IMG/VR virus record: IMGVR_UViG_3300024921_000004
Coordinates: 1 to 37,663 of that record
DNA length: 37,663 nt
Source of the DNA: a virus
Strand: one strand, 5' to 3'
Shown: piece by piece, positions 7,338-15,836 of the stretch
Position numbering within the stretch: the stretch's first letter is position 1
Layout: each line of letters starts with the position of its first letter
Made by a program: the position numbers and the translations under genes
Notes under the pieces: generated by a model
Told to the model about the DNA's origin: nothing
What the model saw: the letters and a program-made list of their open reading frames with translations, nothing else
Database searches by the model: none

Positions 7338-8577
7338 AAATGCGTCCTCGAACAAACAGCGGATGACGCACATTGTTCTGCGCCATAAATGTTGCCTCAT
7401 CTACACCCAACCGATGGGCCAGCACTGTAGCGGGCAGCAACGACACCACATCACGCACCGTTTGCGGTTTTAAATCCTGAGTCATTAGCGCCTCAATTAA
7501 TGCAGTACGGGCCGACACCGCAGCCTGAAAAACCGGATCAGGCAAACCAGGTAACAGCACATCAAATGCAGCTATCACACTTGCCAGCGCAGCATCTCGA
7601 TCAGCCTCCGATCGATAATCTGCCAAGGCGACTTGTGCCGCCGCAACAAGAAACAACCGACAGTGCAATGCTCGTTCTTTGATTAAATTGCGCCGCACCG
7701 CACCATCGCCAGCGGCAACGCCGCTTAATTTAGCAATACTTGTTTGCTGCGCCTGTGCTGCAAGGCATGACACCAGCCGAACCCGAGCCGTATCCGAAAA
7801 TTCCGCTTGCTGAGCGACCGCACCGGTGCCGATGGTTGCAAAGCGCGTAACCGAGTCTTGAGCAACATCGGAAAAATTCGCCGCATCGGAACCAAGACCC
7901 AAGGCATCAGTCAAGCCTCTCAGAGCCTTAGCATATTCGCCAGGCAACCCAGCCAGCGTTGCCAATTCACCCTTTACACTAGCGACCAACCCCATGATCT
8001 GCTGCGCCCATGTCAGCGGCAGCGTAGCCAGCGATATAACCTGTCGCACAACCTCCAACCCTCCCTGTACAGCGGCTACAAATGCAGTTAAACCGTCAGC
8101 ACTCATCGGTTCCAGGTCAAAATCGTCCTGCGCCGCGTCAGCTAATTTATGGGTACGGTCAACAGCAATATCGACCTTATCCGGCTCGGCGCTGTATGGC
8201 TGCTCGCCACCAGGAACAAAGGCGATTGTTAGTGTGCAGTAGCCGTTTTTGTCGCTGCTTTCTTGTCTTGACCATTGATGCGCTCGCACCCAGAGCAATC
8301 CCAACCAGGGATGAGTCAACCAACGCGCACCCGGCTGGTTGAGCTTGGCCATCAGCCCGTTGCACTCCAGATCGTAGCTGGCCCCGATGAAATAGGCGTT
8401 AATCTGAAATTCGCGAGACTTTCCGCCCATGTCTTCGACCTGCGGTTCCTCAGCACCGGGAAACTCATGCACAACTAAACGACGGCCACCTTTAGCATCA
8501 TGGCTGTCAGTTAAAAACTCAAAGCCGTCAAAATCTGCTTTAGCCCAGCGGTCACGATAGGTTTGCTGATCAGCCAT
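7330..8577 (-). CDS. Mu gp43-like tail/DNA circularisation N-terminal domain protein
   Basis: The 415-residue protein starts MADQQTYRDRWAKADFDGFE and continues EFLTDSHDAKGGRRLVVHEF and PGAEEPQVEDMGG, the hallmark of the 'DNA circularisation protein N-terminus' family (Mu gp43, N). In Mu-like phages this is a tail/baseplate component placed after the tape measure. The C-terminal half is alanine-rich and helical. Its ATG overlaps the stop of the tape measure gene. Confidence 0.8.
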   Translation of the reverse strand: MADQQTYRDRWAKADFDGFEFLTDSHDAKGGRRLVVHEFPGAEEPQVEDMGGKSREFQINAYFIGASYDLECNGLMAKLNQPGARWLTHPWLGLLWVRAHQWSRQESSDKNGYCTLTIAFVPGGEQPYSAEPDKVDIAVDRTHKLADAAQDDFDLEPMSADGLTAFVAAVQGGLEVVRQVISLATLPLTWAQQIMGLVASVKGELATLAGLPGEYAKALRGLTDALGLGSDAANFSDVAQDSVTRFATIGTGAVAQQAEFSDTARVRLVSCLAAQAQQTSIAKLSGVAAGDGAVRRNLIKERALHCRLFLVAAAQVALADYRSEADRDAALASVIAAFDVLLPGLPDPVFQAAVSARTALIEALMTQDLKPQTVRDVVSLLPATVLAHRLGVDEATFMAQNNVRHPLFVRGRIYG

Positions 8578-10853
8578 CAGGGAGCTCCATTCCAGACATT
8601 ACCGGTATTGCCTACGCTAGTACTCATATTCAACCCATTGGATTGCGTGGTTTGTTGTTGAATCACCAGGCCGGGAGCTAAACCTATATTCAAGTTAGCC
8701 GTGGCATCTATTGGCTGAGGCACTGATTTTGATTCAACGGGCGGACGCATACTGTCAAACGGCCCATTCGGGTTGAGCTTGTCGTAAAGCAAACCGCCTA
8801 GACTCTGGCTTGGATCGCCCGTGCCCCATTTCACCAGATTATTGACGCCTTTATTAGCCATCGGGCCCAGCACCTCGTACCCCAAATCCCATCCAGCCAA
8901 GGCACCTGCCGATTTTCCCAAGAAGCTGCCAGCCTTGCCCAAATAGCCGGAAATCCCGCTACCCGCACCACCCACGCCGCCACCCAGAGCCAGCGCGGAC
9001 AAACCCGCGGCGGCAGCCAGCGCCGTCAGCGGCGGCGTGGCGGTGACGACTGCCGTGCTTAATAGCGGATATTTTGTGGACAGATCGACAAACATATCGG
9101 CAACCTTGCCAATAGTCGGCGTCAATCTATCCATCGCCGACTTTACCTCCCTATCCTTGAGCTGCTCGGCATTTTGCAGCTTAGCCCCCACGCCCTGCGC
9201 CTTGGTTTGCCAGTTCAGATCGTTAGCACCGTATTCCGTGCGGTTTTGCTCGACAGCTGCACCCACCCGATCAACGACATCCTTATTGCGCATACCGAAT
9301 AACGCGCCCCTGGCCTGCATATCCTGAAAATACTGTCCGATGACTCCACCCTCGGACAGTTGTGAAATCGACTCAATCAGCGCCGTCTGCTCCGGTTTAC
9401 TTTTCGAAGCTTTCAGCTTTTTCATTGCCTCTTTCAGCAGCGGGCTTTTTTCGGATTCACGATCAATCAGGTTTAACCAGGCATCCACAGCATCGACGCC
9501 TTTCATGCGCTGCTTAACCAAAAACTCCGCCAGATCACCCCGGCCCGCCTTTTCAAAATCCTTACCGGTATCTTTTGACGCCACCTTGGCCAGCAGGTTT
9601 TTGACGTTATTACCGGCCTCATCTGTGGTGCCGCTAGTCAAAACCGAAGCCTGGTTCATGGTGAGGATTTTCTTCAGCCCGTCTAACCCAGTCATACCTG
9701 CTGATTTACCGATAGCTAGTTGTCCCGGCAAATGCTTGGCCAGATCTTTAATTTCAAAACCCCCAGCTTGGCCGGAGGCGGTAACCATGTTCAGCGCCGT
9801 TTTCAGCTCGCTGTCGGTTTTGACAACACCCTGACCCACTAATGCGCTGGACAGATTGGCAATATCAATCGGATTGGCACCACTGCCGGATGCGGTACGC
9901 ATCACCGTCGGTAAAAAATCCTTTGAGCGCTGAATTCCCAGCGTGCCCTTGCCTAGCATGGCGTCCAATGCATCAGCAGCCTGTTCGCGAGTACCGCCCC
10001 CTCCTTGCTTAAGGTCAACCGACTTGTTAATCACCGCTTCCAAATCTTTGCTACCGGCAACCCGCCCGACCGCATCGCGCTCAGGAAACGCGGTATTTGC
10101 CATGCCTAACATCTTGTCATCAAATGCGATGGCTTTTTCAGCCGGGCTTTTCAGCGTATAGGCGGCAGCCGCTAACCCCGCACCCGCCGCTACACCGCCA
10201 TTAATCCGACTCTGGATTTTTTCGTATTGCTCCGCAGCTTGGCTGGCTTTTTTCTGCGCATCGGTCAGCTTGCCCATCTCATTAGTGAGACGGGTTATTT
10301 TTGCTTGGGTTTTTTCGGCGGCTTTGGTCAGTGCGGCCTGGCTCATTGTGCCGGAGGATTCAAGGCGTCTGTAGGCGGCCTCGGTTTGCTGAATTTCTCG
10401 CCTCACGACACGCTCAGAGCGCACCCCCAGCTGCTCGCGAGCATGAGACAGTCGGTCGTAACTACTCCGCTGCTGGCTGTTAGATTGATTGACGGCGGCT
10501 TCGGTTTGCTGAGCAGCACGTTGCACCGCACGTTCTGCGCGTTGAGCTAATAATTCACGGGCACGCGACAAGCGCTCGTGACTGCCGCGTTGCTGGCTGT
10601 TGGATTGATTAACTACAGAATCGGTTTGTTGAGTAGCACGCTGTGCCGCATGTTCTGCGCGTTGCGCCAACAGCTCACGGGCGCGCGACAAGCGTTCGTG
10701 GCTATCCCGCTGCCGGTTGTTGGCTTGATTGACGGTGGATTCGGTTTGCCTTGCTGCTCTTTCAAGTCGTTGTAGATAGCGACTGATGCCGCTGCTCGTA
10801 TCTTTATCAACAAACTTTAATCTGACTTCAACGTCGGCGACGGCAGAGGACAT
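8577..10853 (-). CDS. tail tape measure protein
   Basis: The 758-residue protein sets tail length and is ejected with the DNA. Residues about 30-150 form three tandem 40-residue coiled-coil repeats built on QQTExxVNQSNSQQR and SHERLSRARELLAQR, visible in DNA as a 120-bp period between about 10400 and 10750. A helix-rich TP901-type core follows (TMSQAALTKAAEKTQAKITR and then LTNEMGKLTDAQKKASQAAE), with hydrophobic segments near residues 595-625 (LLSTAVVTATPPLTALAAAA). It has its own putative late promoter, and a strong hairpin covers its GGAG ribosome site. Confidence 0.9.
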   Translation of the reverse strand: MSSAVADVEVRLKFVDKDTSSGISRYLQRLERAARQTESTVNQANNRQRDSHERLSRARELLAQRAEHAAQRATQQTDSVVNQSNSQQRGSHERLSRARELLAQRAERAVQRAAQQTEAAVNQSNSQQRSSYDRLSHAREQLGVRSERVVRREIQQTEAAYRRLESSGTMSQAALTKAAEKTQAKITRLTNEMGKLTDAQKKASQAAEQYEKIQSRINGGVAAGAGLAAAAYTLKSPAEKAIAFDDKMLGMANTAFPERDAVGRVAGSKDLEAVINKSVDLKQGGGGTREQAADALDAMLGKGTLGIQRSKDFLPTVMRTASGSGANPIDIANLSSALVGQGVVKTDSELKTALNMVTASGQAGGFEIKDLAKHLPGQLAIGKSAGMTGLDGLKKILTMNQASVLTSGTTDEAGNNVKNLLAKVASKDTGKDFEKAGRGDLAEFLVKQRMKGVDAVDAWLNLIDRESEKSPLLKEAMKKLKASKSKPEQTALIESISQLSEGGVIGQYFQDMQARGALFGMRNKDVVDRVGAAVEQNRTEYGANDLNWQTKAQGVGAKLQNAEQLKDREVKSAMDRLTPTIGKVADMFVDLSTKYPLLSTAVVTATPPLTALAAAAGLSALALGGGVGGAGSGISGYLGKAGSFLGKSAGALAGWDLGYEVLGPMANKGVNNLVKWGTGDPSQSLGGLLYDKLNPNGPFDSMRPPVESKSVPQPIDATANLNIGLAPGLVIQQQTTQSNGLNMSTSVGNTGNVWNGAP

Positions 10854-10857
10854 AAAA

Positions 10858-10888
10858 AAACTCCGGTTACAGGATGTAACAGGAGTTT
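10858..10888 (-). terminator. hairpin with T-run that overlaps the tape-measure ribosome site
   Basis: On the minus strand, AAACTCC and GTTAC pair with GTAAC and GGAGTTT, leaving a very short loop, and seven T residues follow up to the ATG at 10853. It has the form of an intrinsic terminator, and its second arm contains the GGAG of the tape measure gene. A transcript arriving from upstream would be ended or have its ribosome site hidden. A transcript starting at putative promoter B would lack the first arm. Confidence 0.55.
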
Positions 10889-10930
10889 AAAGGAGGGCGT
10901 GATTGGCGGGCAGACTGGAAATGTTTCCAG
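10884..10930 (-). promoter_or_regulatory. putative late promoter B for the tape measure gene
   Basis: CTGGAAATGTTTCCAG at 10915-10930 is followed on the minus strand by 25 bp and then TAAACT (10889-10884). The tape measure ATG lies 61 bp from the palindrome. The predicted start, near 10877, falls after the first arm of the hairpin that covers the ribosome site. Confidence 0.6.
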
Positions 10931-10934
10931 CTAG

Positions 10935-10969
10935 TGAGTGGTCGGCTTAATTAAACTCTCGACCACTCA
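10935..10969. repeat. 10-bp inverted repeat at the end of the frameshifted chaperone frame
   Basis: TGAGTGGTCG (10935-10944) is mirrored by CGACCACTCA (10960-10969) with a 15-base loop. The loop contains the TAA that ends the -1 frameshift product. It may stabilise the transcript's 3' end, but it has no T-run on the minus strand. Confidence 0.4.
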
Positions 10970-11380
10970 TCAAAGCGGACATTTTTGCCCATAAAAAAAG
11001 CTCTACCAGCGGCAGCGCCTTTACCAACGGCAGCGACTGGTGCATCACATTCATCACCAGACAGACTGCCGCTGTTATTCTGATGACTTTTTTTCGGCGG
11101 CATCCTCGCTGTCGGCGTTTTCGTCGTCTTCCACAGAACTGTCTGCAGCTAATAGAGCATCAGCCATGCGTTCGGCGGCGAGGTAATCGGGACCATGCAA
11201 TTGTTCAATCAGTGACTCATCGGTACCGGTCAGGCTGGCAATCAGCGCTATCCGTTGCGCCACGCCACCGGTTTTATCAAACGAAAGGTAGTCGCCCGCC
11301 GTGGTGTAGTCGCGGAACTTCAGCTTATCAATCGTTTTTTTGCCGAAGGTTAGAGGGTGTTTGAGAATAAGATCAGGCAT
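10947..11380 (-). CDS. tail assembly chaperone, -1 frameshift product
   Basis: The upstream frame (MPDLILKHPLTFGKK..., ending AAEKKSSE) crosses the heptamer A AAA AAG at 11093-11087 in the correct phase (GAA AAA AAG). A -1 slip there opens an extension of about 46 codons (VITRITAAVCLVMN..., ending MSGREFN) that stops at 10947. Long and short chaperones made by such a slip, just before the tape measure gene, are a conserved feature of tailed phages including Mu. The A AAA AAG heptamer is among the most efficient -1 sites in bacteria. Confidence 0.75.
11075..11380 (-). CDS. tail assembly chaperone, unshifted form (Mu gp41-like)
   Basis: This 101-residue protein lies between tail tube and tape measure, the fixed place of the tail assembly chaperone that coats the tape measure before tube polymerisation. 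LILKHPLTFGKKTIDKLKFR is the opening seen in gp41/GpE-like proteins. The middle (AQRIALIASLTGTDESLIEQ) is helical and the tail is acidic (SSVEDDENADSEDAAEKK). A slippery heptamer near the end also gives a longer product. Confidence 0.8.
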   Translation of the reverse strand: MPDLILKHPLTFGKKTIDKLKFRDYTTAGDYLSFDKTGGVAQRIALIASLTGTDESLIEQLHGPDYLAAERMADALLAADSSVEDDENADSEDAAEKKSSE

Positions 11381-11413
11381 AGTTTGTCCTACTTATAATT
11401 AAGGTTAAAAAGA

Positions 11414-11776
11414 TTAACTAACCTGTTCAGACGAGTTAGCCATAATCGTCAGCTTGCTTTCGCCATCGCCGACACCCACCGGTTCCGTCACAAAGGCCTG
11501 ACTCATCATATGCACATGACCGTCGGCCAGTCGTATGGTGATGTCCTCGTTAACGATATCGTTCAGCGCGATCAGATCGATGCCGCCTTGCAGATTGATA
11601 TTAATCTCCAACTTGGCCGCAAAGCTGGTCTCGATAAAGCCGCCATCTTCCGCCAGTCGTCCGGCTTTATGCTCGCGCTTGAATCCGGACGGGGTAAACG
11701 TCCCCGGCTTATCGGCCAGCGGCAACTTGCCGATGGACGGCACCGATACCGTCCTGATGTTAACTAATCGAGCCAT
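11414..11776 (-). CDS. tail tube protein (Mu gpM-like)
   Basis: This 120-residue protein follows the sheath gene and fits the Mu-like tube family: it opens MARLVNIRTVSVPSIGKLPL, with GFKREHKAGRLAEDGGFIET in the middle and a SKLTIMANSSEQVS end. It polymerises into hexameric rings inside the sheath. The start lies 2 bases after the sheath stop, so the two are probably translationally coupled. No promoter is visible between them. Confidence 0.8.
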   Translation of the reverse strand: MARLVNIRTVSVPSIGKLPLADKPGTFTPSGFKREHKAGRLAEDGGFIETSFAAKLEININLQGGIDLIALNDIVNEDITIRLADGHVHMMSQAFVTEPVGVGDGESKLTIMANSSEQVS

Positions 11777-11778
11777 GG

Positions 11779-13236
11779 TTAAACCTCCTTACGAAATTGA
11801 CTGCGACCGGCCAGGATATAGAACGGCGACAGCAGTACCGGCGTGTCTAAGAAATTGAAGCGACTGGGGTTGAGCGGGTCTTGCTCCACCACCAGTTTGG
11901 CTTTGTAGTAATCGTACTTCTGTACCCAGCCGAACTCCTTCATCAACACGTGTTTGTACAGGCTCAACAGATACGCCCGCACCGAGTCCTCAGTCGTTAT
12001 GCGTAGGCCGGGTTTATAACCTTCGTCGCTCTCGGCCGCCGCCGTCCCGGCGAATCTCTTGACCGCGCCGATGCGCTGCTCGTAGCGAATCCTCTCCATG
12101 ACTTCAGCAGTATTGATATCCAAATAGGCGTCATCGGTGCTGCCATCAGGCCTGAACAGATACATCGAGATCAAGCGCTTGATGGTACAAGTCCCGTCCT
12201 TAGTGACCTGCATGATGCTCATGCCTTTAAATAACAGGCTGTTGGCTTGCGTCCAATCGTGATTGCTCTCGCCAATCATGCCGGTCAACTGAATACCTTC
12301 CAGCGACTCTACCGGATTGTTGTAGAGCTTGGGCCCGGCCGCCGCAGTCACTATGGCAGCGGCCTCCCATGTGCTGGTTGGATTGATGGACAGACTCAAG
12401 TTAGAGATATGTTCATAGTTCTTGGTCTCGCCAAAAGCTGCCGCGGCCGCGTAATCACCTCGAAATGCGGTAAAGGCGCGGAATCCGGCCTGTACAAGTG
12501 GCGAGTAACGGCGCTGGCTTTCAGTGTGCCATGCGGCCAGCGTGGCGGCATCGGTGATACCCAACGCAACATAGCGATACCAGCGACTGGAACCCATAAT
12601 AGTTTCCAGATTGCCCGGTGCAGGGTCGCCGCTACCACCGGATAGGGCGGTAATGGCCAGCCCCAATCCAACCGGCATAGCCTCGCCGTACAGGCCGAGG
12701 CGGATGTCTATATTATTGCCGCAGGTACCCTTATGCCGAGCGGTCAGTATTACGTCACTAGCGACTGCCGCCGCAGTAACCGGAATATCGATATCGGTAA
12801 AGGCGGCAGCAATAGCCGTGGCAATTTGCTCGGTAGTTTGACCGGTTGCCACCGGCGCACTAATTAATTTGCCAGCCACATACAGCGGCAACGTGCCGCT
12901 GCCGGTCGCAGCGGCCGTTACGGCAATAGTTCCGGTCGCTTGCACGCCTGCAGGCAAATCGGCGTAAGGCAGCATGAACAAATCCAGCACCGGGTCAATT
13001 GCCCGATAGCGCGCCGCCATCTGCGCCAGCATCGAACCGGTACCGGCTTTGGTCTTGGCATCTTCAACGCCGGACAGGCGCACAATCTCACCAGCCGGGG
13101 CGGTACCTGTGGCCAGCTTTTGCCCGACCAGCAATACAATCGGCATGTCGCCGCCCAGTCCGGCTTGAGAGCCGTCTATCTCGATGTAGGCTCCGGGATA
13201 GCGCAAGGCCTGCGGTATTTCTTGAAGCGAAATCAT
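11779..13236 (-). CDS. contractile tail sheath protein (Mu gpL-like)
   Basis: The 485-residue protein is a Mu-type sheath subunit: MISLQEIPQALRYPGAYIEI at the start, GDMPIVLLVGQKLATGTA next, and the C-terminal handshake region (VRAYLLSLYKHVLMKEFGWV, then DPLNPSRFNFLDTP). Its presence defines a contractile (myovirus) tail. The ATG overlaps the stop of the preceding gp37-like gene in ATGA. Confidence 0.9.
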   Translation of the reverse strand: MISLQEIPQALRYPGAYIEIDGSQAGLGGDMPIVLLVGQKLATGTAPAGEIVRLSGVEDAKTKAGTGSMLAQMAARYRAIDPVLDLFMLPYADLPAGVQATGTIAVTAAATGSGTLPLYVAGKLISAPVATGQTTEQIATAIAAAFTDIDIPVTAAAVASDVILTARHKGTCGNNIDIRLGLYGEAMPVGLGLAITALSGGSGDPAPGNLETIMGSSRWYRYVALGITDAATLAAWHTESQRRYSPLVQAGFRAFTAFRGDYAAAAAFGETKNYEHISNLSLSINPTSTWEAAAIVTAAAGPKLYNNPVESLEGIQLTGMIGESNHDWTQANSLLFKGMSIMQVTKDGTCTIKRLISMYLFRPDGSTDDAYLDINTAEVMERIRYEQRIGAVKRFAGTAAAESDEGYKPGLRITTEDSVRAYLLSLYKHVLMKEFGWVQKYDYYKAKLVVEQDPLNPSRFNFLDTPVLLSPFYILAGRSQFRKEV

Positions 13237-13712
13237 AATCTGTCTCCAGTATGGACCAGCCGGTCAAAGGCAGGCGGGTCGGGTAAATAATTGGTAATCA
13301 GTGCATCAAACTCGTAACGGTCGCGCCAGTAGATATCGCCGTCCGAATACTCCAGCACTTGGCCGCCGCCGAACTTGATCGGCTTTACTTCCGGCTCAAG
13401 CTCCCAGCCTAGCAGCAACGTTTTAACTGCCTGCCGGTACGCCAGTAGTATGTCGTCGGTTTCGCCAGGCTTATGGGTTCTGACGTTTTCAATCGCCATC
13501 ACCACATCAAATCCCAGCGTCAGGTCTTCCGCCCGCTCACCGGCGTGACTAACCTTGTCAACAGCACGCACCACCCAGCAGGCGGGTAACGGCAGCGCTT
13601 CCGGCCGTATCTGCGCAAACTCCGACGCACCGGCTACCTGCCGGAACCACAAATGCGCAAAGCCAGCAGGCTTGGGTGTCAGATGCAGAATCAACGGCGT
13701 CAGCGAGATCAT
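13233..13712 (-). CDS. Mu gp37-like tail terminator/completion protein (DUF1834 type)
   Basis: This protein lies between the gp36 homologue and the sheath, the place of Mu gp37 (tail terminator). FAQIRPEALPLPACWVVRA, LTLGFDVVMAIENVR and EYSDGDIYWRDRYEFDALIT fit the family. I choose the ATG at 13712 (MISLTPLILHL). The open frame reaches 13769, but that extension (TGNACSELVE) overlaps gp36 and contains the sequence ttcgacaagctca, which resembles a common interspersed repeat. Confidence 0.7.
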   Translation of the reverse strand: MISLTPLILHLTPKPAGFAHLWFRQVAGASEFAQIRPEALPLPACWVVRAVDKVSHAGERAEDLTLGFDVVMAIENVRTHKPGETDDILLAYRQAVKTLLLGWELEPEVKPIKFGGGQVLEYSDGDIYWRDRYEFDALITNYLPDPPAFDRLVHTGDRL

Positions 13713-13734
13713 TTCGACAAGCTCACTACACGCA

Positions 13735-14229
13735 TTACCAGTCACCCCAAAAACGGGGCGGTCCGCCATAACGACGTGGCGAACTTTCCAGCATCACCGC
13801 ATCATCAGACAATACCGGATCGGTCGGCGCGGCCGGTATCAGGCTGATAACGCCGCGGCTATGCGATTTGAGCGTATCAATCACGCCTTCATAAGCCTTG
13901 CTGACGTCATCGGTCATACGCTCCGCACCTTGCAGGTAATAGAGCGCCACGGTCGATGCCAACCTGGCCAACAGCGTAGTTTGTACTGTTGCCGGAATGC
14001 CATGGCTCAACAGTAGCTCATCGGCATCGGCCAACGCTGTGTCGATCGCATCAAGAGCCAGCGCCAGGGCGGCCCGTTCGTCAGCGGTGTAAACACTAAT
14101 ATCGCCTCCGGCAATTGCCGTGCGTAACGCATTATCCGGTGGCATTGCCTTATCGGCAGGCACCGCCAGCTGCGCCAAACGCCTGGCGTTGCTACGGGCC
14201 AGCAGATCGGCTCGGGTTGCGAAGGACAC
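13735..14229 (-). CDS. Mu gp36-like protein (DUF1320), head-tail connector
   Basis: This 164-residue protein begins with GTG at 14229 directly after the stop of the preceding gene (TAGTG). MSFATRADLLARSNARRLAQ followed by LARLASTVALYYLQGAERM is the DUF1320 pattern. In Mu-like phages it sits between the capsid and the tail terminator genes and is thought to be a head-tail joining protein. Confidence 0.8.
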   Translation of the reverse strand: MSFATRADLLARSNARRLAQLAVPADKAMPPDNALRTAIAGGDISVYTADERAALALALDAIDTALADADELLLSHGIPATVQTTLLARLASTVALYYLQGAERMTDDVSKAYEGVIDTLKSHSRGVISLIPAAPTDPVLSDDAVMLESSPRRYGGPPRFWGDW

Positions 14230-14816
14230 TACGGATTACCTTGCTCGGCTAGAACCAATACCCACACCGCATCACGGTCAGCGGCAGAGACCGACCAGCC
14301 GGTGATCTCGCTCAAAGCGTCGGCCTTGGGACTGCCAGACACTGTCCATACGTCGGTATTGGCGGGATCAAGCTGGCCGATGGCCGCCTTAATGGCATCA
14401 TGGCGCGCGACCCCATCGAGCGGTGCAGTGTTGGCGTTCTCTGCCGCAGATTTGTCACCATCAACCCCTGTGACATTGCCACCGTCATTAATTACGGCTC
14501 CCTGTGGTAAATCTGCATTTGTATTGAGCGCATCGTGGTTATCAAGTGCATCGGATGCGTCCGTTACAGACGTATCCGATGCTTGGTCAGCCGGTGCGGT
14601 ACGTTCAAACCCTTCCGGCTCCGTTTTGTTGAGACTCGCATGAGGGTCGGTATAAGTGACCTCCAGCATCTGCTCCTGTTCCAAGCGCTCGGCGGTGGCT
14701 TTGTCCACCTCGATAGGCTCTTCCGGCCATTCGCGGCTAAACCCTATGCCGCAGCGGTAAAATTTCTGCGAGGCCTGCTTGGGCTGAATGCGCCCCCAAA
14801 GGTTCACTGTCGCCAT
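14229..14816 (-). CDS. Mu gp35/HI1506-like structural protein
   Basis: The 195-residue protein follows the major capsid gene. Its N-terminus (KFYRCGIGFSREWPEEPIEV) and the ATAERLEQEQMLEV segment are the Mu gp35/FluMu N-terminal domain, which makes a small beta-fold. A low-complexity Asn/Asp/Ala linker follows. The C-terminus (HDAIKAAIGQLDPANTDVWT, then ITGWSVSAADRDAVW) resembles the HI1506-related domain. Its exact role in the head is not known. Confidence 0.7.
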   Translation of the reverse strand: MATVNLWGRIQPKQASQKFYRCGIGFSREWPEEPIEVDKATAERLEQEQMLEVTYTDPHASLNKTEPEGFERTAPADQASDTSVTDASDALDNHDALNTNADLPQGAVINDGGNVTGVDGDKSAAENANTAPLDGVARHDAIKAAIGQLDPANTDVWTVSGSPKADALSEITGWSVSAADRDAVWVLVLAEQGNP

Positions 14817-14872
14817 GATTTAATTCTCTCGTTTTAGTTAATACACCCGTCATTGTTGGCGGGAATTAGTGA

Positions 14873-15790
14873 CTACGGCGCCATCCAGGGACTAACAACC
14901 AGCTTAACCTTGTTGTAGTTGGTGTTGCTGGCACCGGCGGCGTTTTGCTGGGCCTTGAGCAGCACTTCGGCCGCCGCCATGTTGTCGGGACCCACCACCA
15001 ACGTGTCCGGCACAATGCCGAGCTTGCGGTTGCCGTCGCCCTTGAACTTCATCATCGCGGTATAGGCGGCTGTGAAGTTGGCTGCATCCAGCGCAGCCTT
15101 GCTGCCAAAGGCCAGCTGCCAGAATCCATAAACCGCATCACCACGCCAGCGACCGCCGTAACTGAACATGTCGTTTTCAAATACAGCATCGCTGTTGGCG
15201 GCGTTGGTTTTGGCTTGAAACTCAGCAACGATGCGTTCTTGCAAATAGAACGGCTGTGGCGCACGGCTGGTACACAACAACACCCACGGTTCGAGAACGC
15301 CTGCCTGCATATTGCTGACAGTGGCGGCAACACCGGTGGCGTTTTCATTCGGATAAACCGGGTGATCGCTATCGAAGAAAAACTGACCGTCATAGCAGAC
15401 CGACGAAAACCCGGCGGGTACTGCACTGAACATCAGGTCGTTTTTCAGGTCGATGACAGACTGGCCGAAACTTTCGGCAATGTCGCCGTACATGCCGTAG
15501 TTATCGTCTTCGAACGCCTCACGAGGAATATCGAGCGTGTTCTCGAACTTGCGGTTTTCAACAGTGTAGGCCTGTTTACTCGCAGTCTTGTGGGTACGCG
15601 CGCCGACCCACTCTTTAAATGCCGGAAACTGAGACAACCAGGCATAAGTATTGGATGCGCTATTGCTGCCGATGAGCTTGCCAAGTTGCTTCCAGTCTTC
15701 GGTCGCAACCGCCAAGCCTTTGTTGAACCGCGCCTTAAGCGCTGTATTAAAGGCCGCTATTTCAGCCGCCGTCAGTACTCGTGTTGTCAT
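14873..15790 (-). CDS. major capsid protein (Mu gpT-like)
   Basis: The 305-residue protein is the Mu-type major head subunit: MTTRVLTAAEIAAFNTALKA and RFNKGLAVATEDWKQLG at the start, NTLDIPREAFEDDNYGMYGD as the loop, GQFFFDSDHPVYP in the middle, LGIVPDTLVVGPDNMAAAEV near the end. The family is usually about 300 residues. A GGAG site precedes the ATG. It follows the protease/scaffold gene by 46 bp, as in Mu. Confidence 0.9.
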   Translation of the reverse strand: MTTRVLTAAEIAAFNTALKARFNKGLAVATEDWKQLGKLIGSNSASNTYAWLSQFPAFKEWVGARTHKTASKQAYTVENRKFENTLDIPREAFEDDNYGMYGDIAESFGQSVIDLKNDLMFSAVPAGFSSVCYDGQFFFDSDHPVYPNENATGVAATVSNMQAGVLEPWVLLCTSRAPQPFYLQERIVAEFQAKTNAANSDAVFENDMFSYGGRWRGDAVYGFWQLAFGSKAALDAANFTAAYTAMMKFKGDGNRKLGIVPDTLVVGPDNMAAAEVLLKAQQNAAGASNTNYNKVKLVVSPWMAP

Positions 15791-15836
15791 GTATTACTCC
15801 TGGATATGCGCACCACGTGCGCGTAGGGATTATTGT

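Noticed and set aside
10400-10750. 120-bp tandem repeats as a possible CRISPR array or mobile repeat
   Set aside because: The units are in frame, vary at silent positions and encode coiled-coil repeats of the tape measure protein.
9037-10775. Several plus-strand open frames opposite the tape measure
   Set aside because: They mirror the tape measure codons, lack ribosome sites and have no recognisable motifs.
14945-15826. 293-codon plus-strand frame opposite the major capsid gene
   Set aside because: It is a shadow of the capsid gene with no ribosome site or motif.
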